Source of the DNA: an uncultured Eubacteriales bacterium
GTDB lineage: Bacteria; Bacillota; Clostridia; Christensenellales; CAG-138
DNA length: 64,000 nt
Direction: 5' to 3'
Assembly (NCBI GenBank): GCA_900546845.1
Contig: UREK01000006.1
Location: forward strand, 1-64,000
The notes beneath the pieces were generated by a model. It did no database searches, was not told the origin of the DNA, and worked only from the letters and a program-made list of their open reading frames with translations. Made by a program: the position numbers and the translations under genes. Below are positions 1 to 7,854 of the stretch, in pieces. The number at the start of each line of letters is the position of its first letter. Position 1 is the first letter of the stretch.

Positions 1-30
1 AAAGTGGCATCTGCCACTTTATCGACAGCC
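1..30 (-). repeat. Dispersed palindromic element, copy A (cut by window edge)
   Basis: AAAGTGGCA and TGCCACTTT form a 9-bp hairpin at 1-20, followed by ATCGACAGCC. Read on the minus strand it is GGCTGTCGATAAAGTGGCAG followed by ATGCCACTTT, nearly the same as a second copy at 17861-17896. Both copies directly follow a strong hairpin terminator. The other arm of this copy probably continues left of the window. Confidence 0.6.
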
Positions 31-32
31 TA

Positions 33-59
33 ACGGGCCTTCGCACTGCGAAGGCCCGT
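33..59 (-). terminator. Perfect palindrome, likely terminator of the DUF378 gene
   Basis: ACGGGCCTTCGCA at 33-45 pairs with TGCGAAGGCCCGT at 47-59. It lies 17 bases past the minus-strand stop at 77. The T-run is weak, so it may be a poor intrinsic terminator or one that acts in both directions. Confidence 0.55.
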
Positions 60-76
60 CCCTTGTGCTTCAGCCG

Positions 77-289
77 TTATTCATTCTCGTCGGAATGACG
101 GATGCCGTCGCGGCGGAACAGGATGGAGATCCCCCAGATGCCTGCAAGGCCGACGATCGTATAGATGATGCGCGATACGACGGTGCTCATGCCGCCGAAA
201 ATGCTGGCGATGAGGTCGAATTGGAAGATGCCGACCAACCCCCAGTTCAACGCACCGATGATGACGAGAATAAGCGCGAGTGTATCCAT
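77..289 (-). CDS. DUF378 family small membrane protein
   Basis: This 70-residue protein starts MDTLALILVIIGALNWGLVG, the typical DUF378 (YuzA-like) opening. It has two predicted membrane helices, roughly residues 4-26 and 38-60, with a short charged tail. The longer reading frame starting at 391 is not used here because AAAGGAG lies about nine bases before the ATG at 289. The function of DUF378 is not known. The gene stands alone, with its own promoter and terminator hairpin. Confidence 0.85.
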   Translation of the reverse strand: MDTLALILVIIGALNWGLVGIFQFDLIASIFGGMSTVVSRIIYTIVGLAGIWGISILFRRDGIRHSDENE

Positions 290-343
290 GTGTTTTCTCT
301 CTCCTTTGTCGTGATGCAAATAGCTTGCGCAGGCAGGCGGCAG

Positions 344-372
344 GTTATGCAAGGAATTGTAAGAAGACGCAA
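344..372 (-). promoter_or_regulatory. Putative sigma-A promoter of the DUF378 gene
   Basis: On the minus strand TTGCGT (367-372) and CATAAC (344-349) are 17 bases apart, about 55 bases upstream of the start codon. The -10 box is imperfect. Confidence 0.4.
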
Positions 373-619
373 GAGTAAAAAATAAATGCATTTTACTTAT
401 TAATTAAAATATTTTTATTAAAAAAGAGTATGCTGCAACGGGATAAAAGATGTGGAGACAGAACTGCGAACCCTGAAACAAATCACTTAAAATGGAGCGC
501 GTGAATATCAGGAAATCAGGAAGTACGGCGGTGCAGACCTGCGCTGCCAGAGCTCCAAGCCGAAACGCGTCAGGAAAGCGAAATTAGACGCAAGGGCGAA
601 AGCGGGAGCAAACAAAAAC
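373..619. other. Intergenic stretch, no supported gene
   Basis: The left part (about 384-430) is very A/T-rich. The rest contains an open frame around 513-630 rich in Lys and Arg, but without a ribosome site or recognisable family. It could be the tail of a decayed gene. I see nothing else that can be supported. Confidence 0.4.
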
Positions 620-880
620 AAGAGCCGAGGAATTTTTCCGGCTCATCAGGCCATCGGCAAACCCCTTGGGGGTTCGGGGGCCGCAGCTCCCGGAGGCTTT
701 AATTGGTTCCGGCGACATGTGCGCCGGAACCGCAAAAGCCTTGCACAGCAAGGGTTTCCTTGCAATTTGCAACGGCCGTGAGCAAAGCGAGTAGTTGCAA
801 ATTGCGACCTCATCGGCAAAGGTCTTTGACATTTGCCGATGATCTGAAACAAGAGCCGGGGGACTTTTCCCGGCTCTTGC
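620..880. repeat. Dense mosaic of inverted repeats
   Basis: At least six hairpins occur in 260 bases: GAGCCG/CGGCTC (622-644); ACCCC/GGGGT (661-673); GGTTCCGGCG/CGCCGGAACC (705-731) inside GGCTTT/AAAGCC (695-740); GCAAGG/CCTTGC (748-763); GCAATTTGCAA/TTGCAAATTGC (762-805); CATCGGCAAA/TTTGCCGATG (811-841). CATCGGCAAA also occurs at 652-661. The outer ends are two related terminator-like hairpins, each beginning AACAAGAGCCG. No coding potential is apparent. It resembles a composite palindromic element or structured RNA, but no family is recognised. Confidence 0.7.
851..878 (-). terminator. Terminator of the small gene at 893-1192
   Basis: AAGAGCCGGG (851-860) pairs with CCCGGCTCTT (869-878), 15 bases past the minus-strand stop, followed on that strand by GTTTC. 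Confidence 0.6.
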
Positions 881-892
881 GTATATAACCGC

Positions 893-1192
893 CTATTTTC
901 CGTGGCGCATGCCGGGCTTCTTCTCATCCTTTTCCGGGAAGATCTCGACTGTCAGCTTGTCGAAGGAGATCGGCTCCATGAAGTCGGCCGCGGTGAACGC
1001 GGTATGCGAAAAATGTGCAAGATCGTTGAGGTGTTTCCTAAGCAGCACGGGCCGGGCGAGGTCAAGCTCGTGGCAGAGCGCCCCAATGATGGGGTTCCAA
1101 TCCTCTACCCGCGCCTTGGAAAGGCCGTCGAAATCCATGACCATATCCCGCTGTATTTTCCCGTCCGTGCGGATTGCAGCCCAGATTTTCAT
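893..1192 (-). CDS. Small conserved hypothetical protein
   Basis: This 99-residue protein begins MKIWAAIRTDGKI and contains a WNPIIGALCHELDL stretch and an HFSHTAFTAADF stretch. It looks like a small soluble protein family seen in Clostridia that I cannot assign to a function. The start at 1192 is preferred to the longer frame because a GGTGGTGG ribosome-binding stretch lies just upstream and the family-like sequence starts there. The C-terminus is charged (EKDEKKPGMRHGK). It stands alone on the minus strand with its own terminator hairpin. Confidence 0.65.
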   Translation of the reverse strand: MKIWAAIRTDGKIQRDMVMDFDGLSKARVEDWNPIIGALCHELDLARPVLLRKHLNDLAHFSHTAFTAADFMEPISFDKLTVEIFPEKDEKKPGMRHGK

Positions 1193-1300
1193 AAGTCCAC
1201 CACCATGCCTTGCGCGGCAAGGCAATCCTTTCTTTTCTTTGGGTTTAAAAAGGGCGGATGGCATGCCATCCGCCCTGCCGTTTGGCGCTATGCTCCAGTT

Positions 1301-3211
1301 TTAACCATCTTTCAGGATGAACCAGGCGTGCATGAGCGGCAGTGTCGAGCCGTCGGCAAGGGTGTAGATGCCAGCCGGATCAGCATAGAGGTTATAGGTC
1401 TTGCCGTCGCCCACAGCAACCTCGGATACGCCGCTGTAATAAGCGAACACGATGTCGCCCTGCGAGGTTTCGATCCGGGCGAGCACATAGGGCGAGGATT
1501 GATAGATCTCGACCACCTTGCCTGGGACCTTATAGCCCTGTTTATGCTCAGGATACTGGGAGATCCGCTCGTAATTGAGCGCATGGACGCTGCTCATGTA
1601 GCTGTCCTTATCCGGGCGGTGCTCCAGATAGAGCGTGCTGGACTTTGCAGCGCTGTCCTTCGTGGCCGTGATGACGGCGGAGTAGAGGCCGACGCTTTCG
1701 GTCTTTACGGTGAAGCTGAAGGTGCCGGCGGCCGCGTCCTGCGTAATCTCGCCTTCGAGTTCAACGCCGGAGACGGAGATCACCGCGCCCGCCTCCATCG
1801 TACCGGAAACGGTCATGGTGGAGGTAGTGGCATAGCGGGCGACGGAATCGTTTACTGCAAACGTGACGTTCCCCTCCACGACGCCGGGCGTCGTAGTGCC
1901 GGAAGGATCCGCCGTGCCGGTGCTGTAGGTGATGCTAAAGGTCTGCGTGGCCGTCTGGTAGCGGTTCTTGCGCGCTTCGATGGTAACGGTGTGAACGCCG
2001 CTTTCAGGCAGCGTATATGTGGTGGAGAAGTTGCCCGCTTCATCAATAGGCACCTGCGTCTCGTTCACATAAACGGCAGCCGTATTGTCGCTGACCGTAC
2101 CCGTGATAGGGACGACGGCGGTATCCGTGGTAAAATCGCTCACGGTGGGAGCAGTGACGTTCAGCTCGATTGCCGGGATGGCGATGACGATCTCATCTTC
2201 AAACTCAACGGCCGTCTCCTCACCGTTGGGGCTGATGACCACGACGTTTGGCTTAATGCGCAGCTCGCTTTCCGCGATCGGCTCATCGGGGATGAAGATC
2301 TCCTCCGGGATGCGCCAGGCGACACAGTTCTTGGCGTTTGCGCCGACTACGTCCTCGCGCACGGTCTCGCCCGAGGTGAAGCGTGCGGTATACTTGTTTT
2401 TGCAGTAAACCGTTACGATATAGGCCGGATCGCCGCTGTCGGTCTGCGTTGCCGTGATGGTTGCAGCCTTCGGGAACGGGTTGCCGCCGAAGGTATAAGC
2501 GAAGAACGCGCCCACGCTGCCGTCAAAGTTGCGGTTCAGGTAAATGATCGAGAACACGGCGATAAGTACCACGAGTACCGCCACCGCCGCAATGAACAGC
2601 AAGTTGCGGTTGTTGGGGCGCGCGCTGGTGCGTTTCTTGGTACGCGCTGGCTTTACGTCGTATTCGAGGTCGTCGTAATCATCGTATCCGCCTGCCACTG
2701 CGGAGGCCTCCGCAGGCGTCTGGCGTGCGGGCGCGGCTTTTTTCGCCGCGGACGAAGGCTTGGCGATCCGCGTCGTAGCGGTATTGCGCGCGGGCGTATA
2801 GGGGCGCACAGGCATTTCTTCTGCAACATCTGGCGCGGGGGCAGAGGCCTGACGCTGCGCCGGCGGCTCGGGGGGCATGTGCATGCGCACGTTGTTGCTG
2901 TATCCGCGCTCGCCGGGCGCAGGTGCGGCAGGCCGGGACGCGGCAGCCTGGGGCTGCGCGGGCCGTGGGTTGAAGCGCGAAGAAACGGCTGCGGGGATGT
3001 CCTCCTCGCTTACGGTATTCGCGTCGAATTCAGGCTTGGGCCATTGCGGCGCGCGGACGAAGCCCCAGGCCGGCGGCGTTTCGCCTGTGGAGGCGACATA
3101 GGAATCCTCAACAGGCGCGGGTTCCGGCTCGTCGGGCGTAAGCGGAGCGGCGCAGTTTTCGCAGTACTCGAGGTAATCCTCATTGTATGCGCCGCATACC
3201 TTGCATTTCAT
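1301..3211 (-). CDS. Zinc-ribbon membrane protein with Ig-like extracellular repeats
   Basis: This 636-residue protein opens with a double CxxC zinc ribbon (MKCKVCGAYNEDYLEYCENC). A Pro/Ala-rich, low-complexity linker of about 150 residues follows, then a basic patch and one membrane helix (LLFIAAVAVLVVLIAVFSII, about residues 204-226). The remainder is predicted to be outside the cell and reads as beta-rich Ig-like modules (APTVSDFTTDTAVVPITGTVSDN; VSGTMEAGAVISVSG; YSAVITATKDS), ending in a small domain near YKVPGKVVEIYQSSPYVLARI. The start has a good AGGAGG site. No enzyme motif was seen. A link between a cytoplasmic zinc ribbon and an extracellular binding region suggests sensing or wall anchoring, which is an inference. 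Confidence 0.8.
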   Translation of the reverse strand: MKCKVCGAYNEDYLEYCENCAAPLTPDEPEPAPVEDSYVASTGETPPAWGFVRAPQWPKPEFDANTVSEEDIPAAVSSRFNPRPAQPQAAASRPAAPAPGERGYSNNVRMHMPPEPPAQRQASAPAPDVAEEMPVRPYTPARNTATTRIAKPSSAAKKAAPARQTPAEASAVAGGYDDYDDLEYDVKPARTKKRTSARPNNRNLLFIAAVAVLVVLIAVFSIIYLNRNFDGSVGAFFAYTFGGNPFPKAATITATQTDSGDPAYIVTVYCKNKYTARFTSGETVREDVVGANAKNCVAWRIPEEIFIPDEPIAESELRIKPNVVVISPNGEETAVEFEDEIVIAIPAIELNVTAPTVSDFTTDTAVVPITGTVSDNTAAVYVNETQVPIDEAGNFSTTYTLPESGVHTVTIEARKNRYQTATQTFSITYSTGTADPSGTTTPGVVEGNVTFAVNDSVARYATTSTMTVSGTMEAGAVISVSGVELEGEITQDAAAGTFSFTVKTESVGLYSAVITATKDSAAKSSTLYLEHRPDKDSYMSSVHALNYERISQYPEHKQGYKVPGKVVEIYQSSPYVLARIETSQGDIVFAYYSGVSEVAVGDGKTYNLYADPAGIYTLADGSTLPLMHAWFILKDG

Positions 3212-3359
3212 ATCAGAAAACCTCCTATGCAGGAATAATCAATTAATTATAGCAAATATGCAACAGCATGAAAACACTTTTACGCTTTTTATTTGGAAAC
3301 AAACTATGAAATCAGGCCGCGGATCCATACATTGCGTTCCCGCATGCGCGCTTTTATGC

Positions 3360-3365
3360 TATAAT
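3360..3365 (+). promoter_or_regulatory. Putative -10 box for the propeller lipoprotein
   Basis: TATAAT lies about 70 bases before the start at 3437. The best -35 candidate 17 bases upstream (TTCCCG) is weak. The divergent gap 3212-3436 holds no gene. Confidence 0.35.
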
Positions 3366-3436
3366 AAATGCGGAAAACTTCACCCTGGAACGATGACGCG
3401 CGCCCCGCGCCGCCATACCTGAATAGGAGTAACGCT

Positions 3437-5368
3437 ATGCGCTTTGTAAAAAAGGGATTATCCATCTGCCTGGTCTTATGCTTCGCCCTTACGGCCTTTG
3501 CGGGCTGCGCGCGAGAGGCGGACGAGGAAACGCCCCCGCCGCAATCCCTCGCGGGCTTTGAGACGGTGGGCGAGATCGCCGGCGGCGGCACGCTGCTCAA
3601 CGCGAACATCAACGCCGTCGGCGCTTCCAAAGCGGATGGGGATGTGCGCCTTACGATCGCGTTCATCGGGGGCAGCCGGATGTCCGGCGGCACGGACGAA
3701 CGTGAAGTTGCAAACGTGCCGCGCTACACCGTCCGCATGCTTCCGCAGCCTGCGCGGCTTGCAGTGTCGTTCGACTCCATCACGTACTGGGACTACCTGC
3801 GGGAGCTCGACCTCGGCGCGAGCGAATTCCTGCTCGGCAGCTTTGGGGTGGTATTTGACGGCAGCGACGCCTTTACGCTGTATTTCCAGCTTGCGGGGGA
3901 CGCGGCTTTCCAGGTCGTGGAGAACCGGACGAACATCGAGATCCTCCTGCGGCCCATCTTTGCGGAAGAGGCGGAGCCGGAAGCGGCGGAAACGCCGGAT
4001 GCGGGCGCTGCGGCAATCGACATCGCCGCGGAGGAATATGCTGCGGCGGACGAAGCCTTCTATGTCGTGGCCAACGCGTTTGCCGCTTACTGCGCAGGGA
4101 CGCTTTCGAGCGACTGCGGGATGACGCCCGTGCTTGCATCGAACCGCAGCACGGTGCTCCTCATTTCCGAGGGATTTTCGGCAAAATCCGAGGCGGAAAG
4201 CCTGCGCGAGCGCATCCTTGCGCGGGAGCCGGGCGCGGTCGCTGCGGATTGGAGCGTGGTGAAGCTCAAAAACGGCGCGCTCCCCGCATATGATGAAGCG
4301 ATGGAATATATGGCGGCCTACGACCAGCTCCCTGCGCGCATCGGCGGGGAGGAGACGGCCCTTACGCCGCTCATCCCGGACGGGCTCTTTCTCGCGGTGA
4401 CGCCGGAGCGGGATGGCTTCCTGTACAGCCGGCGAGTCTCCCGCGGGAGCCTTGGGGAAACGTACGAATGCGAGCTGCTTTGCGTGCAGAGCATGGGCGG
4501 TGTTTCCAAGCCGCTGCTTTCCTACGAGTTCCAAACCATTGAGTCCGTGAAGTATTCGCCGGATGGGCGCAAGCTCGCCGTGCTGGAACGCGCGGCGGAA
4601 AGCGCGCATCTTTATGTGTTTGACGTGGACACCAAGGAGCTTTTGACGGACCTTACGGATATGGGCTTTGGCGATACGGTCAGCGCATATGTTTGGGACA
4701 GCATGGGCGGCCGCGTGTTTTCCATCGGCGGTTCCGGGGAGATCGCGGTACATCAGTATGATTTCAACGTCCCGGCGGAGAACAAGCGCCACACGGTTGT
4801 GGACCGCAAGGGCGTGGACGAAGGGAGCCTCGCGTTTTACGACGGCGAGCTGTATTTCTGCGAAACGACGCTCGAAGAAGGCGGGATGATCTACCGCATC
4901 AAGCCGGAAGGAGGCACGCGGCGCAGCTTCCTTGCGGGGAGCGCGTTCGCGCTTTCAAACGACGGGCGCTACATGGCGCTGAGCGATTCCGGCGGTGATT
5001 CGGCGGGCGGTGCGGAAACGCATTTCAGTATCCGCGATATGCAGACCGGCATGCTTACGACCGTGACGGACGCGTTCCCCGTGCATACCTTCCTCTGGTC
5101 GCTTGACGGAGCAACGCTTTATTACATCGAAAACCGGCTTTCCGGCAGCGAGGGCGAGGAAACCGAGAACACCGGCGCGTTGAACGACGCGTATCCTTAC
5201 CGCCTTTGGGCGTATGACGTTGCCTCCGGCGAAAGCAGCACGATCGCGGATCTTCCGTATGCGTCCATTGCTGTTTCGCACCGAGCGGGCGAGGTTTACC
5301 TTTGCTATACCGACCCTGCGACCATGGGCGGCGTAGTGCGCGCGACCTATGTCGTCAACGCCGGCTGA
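3437..5368 (+). CDS. Lipoprotein with beta-propeller-like C-terminal half
   Basis: This 643-residue protein has a lipoprotein signal (MRFVKKGLSICLVLCFALTA, then FAGC as lipobox). The start was chosen at 3437, behind TAGGAG. The first part (about 40-180) reads as a beta domain ending in VENRTNIEILLRP, reminiscent of AMIN-type domains. A SPOR-like segment follows (EAFYVVANAFAAYC to AESLRERI). From about residue 330 there are TolB/WD-type repeats such as KYSPDGRKLAVLE and ALSNDGRYMALSD. It is probably membrane-anchored on the outer face and binds peptidoglycan or protein. It lies just upstream of the DUF2508-bofA pair, with no obvious terminator between. Domain calls are by eye. Confidence 0.75.
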   Translation: MRFVKKGLSICLVLCFALTAFAGCAREADEETPPPQSLAGFETVGEIAGGGTLLNANINAVGASKADGDVRLTIAFIGGSRMSGGTDEREVANVPRYTVRMLPQPARLAVSFDSITYWDYLRELDLGASEFLLGSFGVVFDGSDAFTLYFQLAGDAAFQVVENRTNIEILLRPIFAEEAEPEAAETPDAGAAAIDIAAEEYAAADEAFYVVANAFAAYCAGTLSSDCGMTPVLASNRSTVLLISEGFSAKSEAESLRERILAREPGAVAADWSVVKLKNGALPAYDEAMEYMAAYDQLPARIGGEETALTPLIPDGLFLAVTPERDGFLYSRRVSRGSLGETYECELLCVQSMGGVSKPLLSYEFQTIESVKYSPDGRKLAVLERAAESAHLYVFDVDTKELLTDLTDMGFGDTVSAYVWDSMGGRVFSIGGSGEIAVHQYDFNVPAENKRHTVVDRKGVDEGSLAFYDGELYFCETTLEEGGMIYRIKPEGGTRRSFLAGSAFALSNDGRYMALSDSGGDSAGGAETHFSIRDMQTGMLTTVTDAFPVHTFLWSLDGATLYYIENRLSGSEGEETENTGALNDAYPYRLWAYDVASGESSTIADLPYASIAVSHRAGEVYLCYTDPATMGGVVRATYVVNAG

Positions 5369-5468
5369 CAGGACGGTATGAAGATGAAAGGTATAAATCC
5401 CTAAAAAAGTATAAACTTCCGAAATTGGAGCATACTTCCATGCAAAAGACTCCTTCGGAGGTGAAACG

Positions 5469-5699
5469 ATGTCAATCACGGATTTGCTCCCGCGCTTTGC
5501 GGGAAGAGGGCGCACGGCGCGCGCTGGAGACGCGGAGATCCAGGATGCCCTGAAAAAGTGGAAGGACGCGACGCGCTTTTTTGAAAGCGTGAACGATCCG
5601 GAGCTCATGGATTACGCGATCTATGATATGGAGGCGGCGCGCCGCAAGTATGTGTTCCTGCTTCACCAGAAAGCGCAGGATGGGAACGGGCGCAAATAA
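5469..5699 (+). CDS. DUF2508 (YaaL-like) small protein
   Basis: This 76-residue soluble protein contains the DUF2508 signature ATRFFESVNDPELMDYAIYDMEAARRKYVFLL (quoted in parts: FFESVNDPELMDYAIYDMEA). DUF2508 genes very often sit directly before bofA, as here. GGAGGTGAAACG precedes the ATG. Its function is unknown. Confidence 0.85.
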   Translation: MSITDLLPRFAGRGRTARAGDAEIQDALKKWKDATRFFESVNDPELMDYAIYDMEAARRKYVFLLHQKAQDGNGRK

Positions 5700-5755
5700 A
5701 GCCGGACGGGAAAGGGATTCCTTGCCGTCCGAAAACATTGTGGAGGTCGAGACGG

Positions 5756-6019
5756 ATGAATCCCTTTGGTTCCATTTTGGCGTTTGCCGCGGGCCTGCTG
5801 GTCCTCTGGCTGATCTGCAAGCTGCTTTCCTTCCCGCTCCGGGTGCTTTGGAAACTTGTGATCAACGCGCTTTTGGGCGCGGCGATCCTCTTCCTGTTCA
5901 ACCTGGTCGGGGGCTTCTTCTCGCTTTCCATCCCGATCAATGCGCTCAACGCGCTCATTACGGGTGTGCTCGGCGTCCCGGGCGTTATTCTCCTGCTGGT
6001 GTTGCAGTGGCTCCTATAG
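5756..6019 (+). CDS. bofA: BofA-family pro-sigma-K processing inhibitor-like protein
   Basis: This 87-residue hydrophobic protein has two or three predicted membrane helices. The C-terminal block INALNALITGVLGVPGVILL matches the conserved BofA region (N-x3-A-x2-G-x2-GVPG). In Bacillus, BofA holds the SpoIVFB protease inactive until the engulfed forespore signals. Many Clostridia keep bofA without the full system, so the role here is uncertain. It follows DUF2508 with a GGAGG site 10 bases before the ATG. The 3' end overlaps the convergent lipoprotein gene by 35 bases. Confidence 0.85.
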   Translation: MNPFGSILAFAAGLLVLWLICKLLSFPLRVLWKLVINALLGAAILFLFNLVGGFFSLSIPINALNALITGVLGVPGVILLLVLQWLL

Positions 6020-6734
6020 CGGGGAGATAATCTCCGGCAAGCAAGCCAAAGCGGACGGGCGCATCCCCTCCGCCGGGGGCAAGGCGCACCGTCAGCTCGC
6101 TTTTATAAGAAGCGTTACAGGCCGTGGACAACCATTCGTCCCCGGCCTTTTCCATGCTGCAAAACAGCTCCGTTTCCTCTGCCGAAGCAACGGTAAACCG
6201 GAGCGCGCTGCCTGAAAAGCTGCCGGAAAGCGTCCTGCCGTCATTGTAGGAGAACGTAAAGGTATAGCCTTTTTCAGGGCTCCCATACATGCGGCCGCTT
6301 CCCTGGGAGGCGGCTTCGAGGGTTCCACTGTAGCCTTCCGCGTCGCTGCCGTAAAGCCTGCCGATGGTCACACGCCCTTCGGAAAGCAGCGTGCGGTGCT
6401 CCGTCAGCAGCAGCGAGTAGGAAAGCCCATCCGCGGTTTGCAGCGCGGAAAGGCCGGCGGCGTAATCATCCAGCACAGCGCCGCAGTCCGCCTGGTATTC
6501 CGCGTAAAACGCATAAACGGGGTTCACTGCAAAGGGCGTAGCGGAAGCAGCGGGCGTTTCCGATGGGGCGGGAGCAGCCGTTGAAGAAGGCGCGGCGGAT
6601 GGCGTGATGCTTACAACGGGTGCGGGGGATGCGGAAACCTCCGCGCCGCCCGCCTTGCAGCCGAAAAAAAGCATGGCCGAAAGGCATGCCGGAAAGAGCA
6701 GGATGAACTTGGAACGCAAGCGATTTTTCTTCAA
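5985..6734 (-). CDS. Lipoprotein of unknown function
   Basis: This 249-residue protein has a signal peptide (KFILLFPACLSAMLFFGC) with the lipobox Cys near residue 26, then a Ser/Thr/Ala/Pro linker (about residues 33-66). A beta-rich domain follows with repeated Gly/Tyr turns (GSDAEGYSGTLEAASQGSGR; EKGYTFTFSYNDGRTLSGSF). It starts with TTG behind GAGGT, 12 bases after the amidase gene, so the two are likely co-transcribed. No family was recognised. Its tail overlaps bofA on the other strand. Confidence 0.7.
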   Translation of the reverse strand: MKKNRLRSKFILLFPACLSAMLFFGCKAGGAEVSASPAPVVSITPSAAPSSTAAPAPSETPAASATPFAVNPVYAFYAEYQADCGAVLDDYAAGLSALQTADGLSYSLLLTEHRTLLSEGRVTIGRLYGSDAEGYSGTLEAASQGSGRMYGSPEKGYTFTFSYNDGRTLSGSFSGSALRFTVASAEETELFCSMEKAGDEWLSTACNASYKSELTVRLAPGGGDAPVRFGLLAGDYLPAIGATATPAGE

Positions 6735-6746
6735 AGGGATACCTCG

Positions 6747-7766
6747 TTATGATTCGGCATCTGCCTCAGCCTGATCAAAATAAGCGAGAATGCCGTTAAA
6801 CAGCCCGGCGGCGCAGCTCGCCTGGTAGGAATCGCGGTTGAGCCGCAGATCTTCCTGCGGGTTGGAAAGCATGCCCATCTCAACGGCCACTACCGGCCGT
6901 TCGGACCAGTTGAAGCCGGTTTGATCCATGAGCGCGCGCAGATCGAGCATGGTAGCGCCGGTCGCCGCAGCGAAGTTTTCATAAATGCACTGCCCAAGGC
7001 GGAGGCTCTCCTGATAGATCGCCGCGCCATAAGTACGGGAAGGGATGAGCACGCTTGCTCCGCTCTGCTTGGCGGAAGAGGCGCTGTCGCAATGCAGGCG
7101 GAGCCAAATATCCACCCCGGCGTTGTTCATCGCCTGCGCGCGCTCGATGTTGGAAAGCGAAACGTCAGTGGTATCGTGCGTGAGCACGACCGTCGCGCCC
7201 TCCGCTTCGAGCAGATCGCGCAGCTTAAACGCGATCAGGAGGTTGATCTTGCATTCCGGCACGCCCGTCTTTACGCCGGTGCTCCCGGCGCTTTGCCGCT
7301 CCTTGGTGCGGTCTACACCTGGGGCGATCTGTTCAAGCCCGGTATCCGCCGCTTCCTGCTGGCCTGGGTCGATGCCGACCGTGCGCCCGGAAAGCCGCCC
7401 TGCGGCATGCTGCTGCGAGGGCTCCGGCTCCGGAAACGCGAGCAGGCCGCGCTCAAACGCATCCCAATACGCGGCGAAGGTGACGGGGCCGAGCGCGCCG
7501 TCCTCCCGCACGCCAAGGAAGCGCTGCAGGCGAATGACCGCTTCGCGCGTCGCGCCGTCGAACAGGCCGGTAATTTCCCCTTCATAGAAGCCGAGCGCGC
7601 GCAGCTCCGTTTGCAGCGTTACCACATCGTCGCCAAAATCGCCCGCAGAAAGGATCTCTTGCGAGGGGATTTCCGGCATGGTGGGCGCGGCGAGCGCAGC
7701 GCCGCACAAGGCAAGCGCCGCAAAAACGCAGCAGAGCGCGGCGAACCGCTTCAACAGAGGACGCAT
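6747..7766 (-). CDS. N-acetylmuramoyl-L-alanine amidase (Amidase_3) with peptidoglycan-binding domain
   Basis: This 339-residue exported protein has a signal peptide, a PG_binding_1 domain (GDDVVTLQTELRALGFYEGE, about residues 47-105) and an Amidase_3 catalytic domain (about 130-330). Visible catalytic elements are GVPECKINL, WLRLHCDSAS and VAVEMGMLSNP. The usual zinc ligand in the DPGHQ/DPGHG motif is replaced: the sequence reads GIDPGQQ (codon CAG at 7359-7361). The enzyme would cleave the stem peptide from MurNAc, but activity is open to question without that His. It is the first gene of a two-gene unit with the lipoprotein at 5985. Confidence 0.85.
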   Translation of the reverse strand: MRPLLKRFAALCCVFAALALCGAALAAPTMPEIPSQEILSAGDFGDDVVTLQTELRALGFYEGEITGLFDGATREAVIRLQRFLGVREDGALGPVTFAAYWDAFERGLLAFPEPEPSQQHAAGRLSGRTVGIDPGQQEAADTGLEQIAPGVDRTKERQSAGSTGVKTGVPECKINLLIAFKLRDLLEAEGATVVLTHDTTDVSLSNIERAQAMNNAGVDIWLRLHCDSASSAKQSGASVLIPSRTYGAAIYQESLRLGQCIYENFAAATGATMLDLRALMDQTGFNWSERPVVAVEMGMLSNPQEDLRLNRDSYQASCAAGLFNGILAYFDQAEADAES

Positions 7767-7854
7767 TTCAAATAAGAACTCCCAGAACTTGATACCTTTA
7801 TTCTACCATTCCCGCCGGATTTTGCAATCGCCCAACCATAAATAAACTGTGAAT

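Noticed and set aside
513..630. Lys/Arg-rich open frame as a gene remnant
   Set aside because: No start with a ribosome site and no family similarity that I can name; composition alone is not enough.
902..3238. A long plus-strand open frame (778 codons) opposite the zinc-ribbon membrane protein
   Set aside because: It is a GC-rich antisense shadow: Arg/Gly-rich, no domain, no ribosome site; the minus strand has a clear zinc ribbon, membrane helix and good start.
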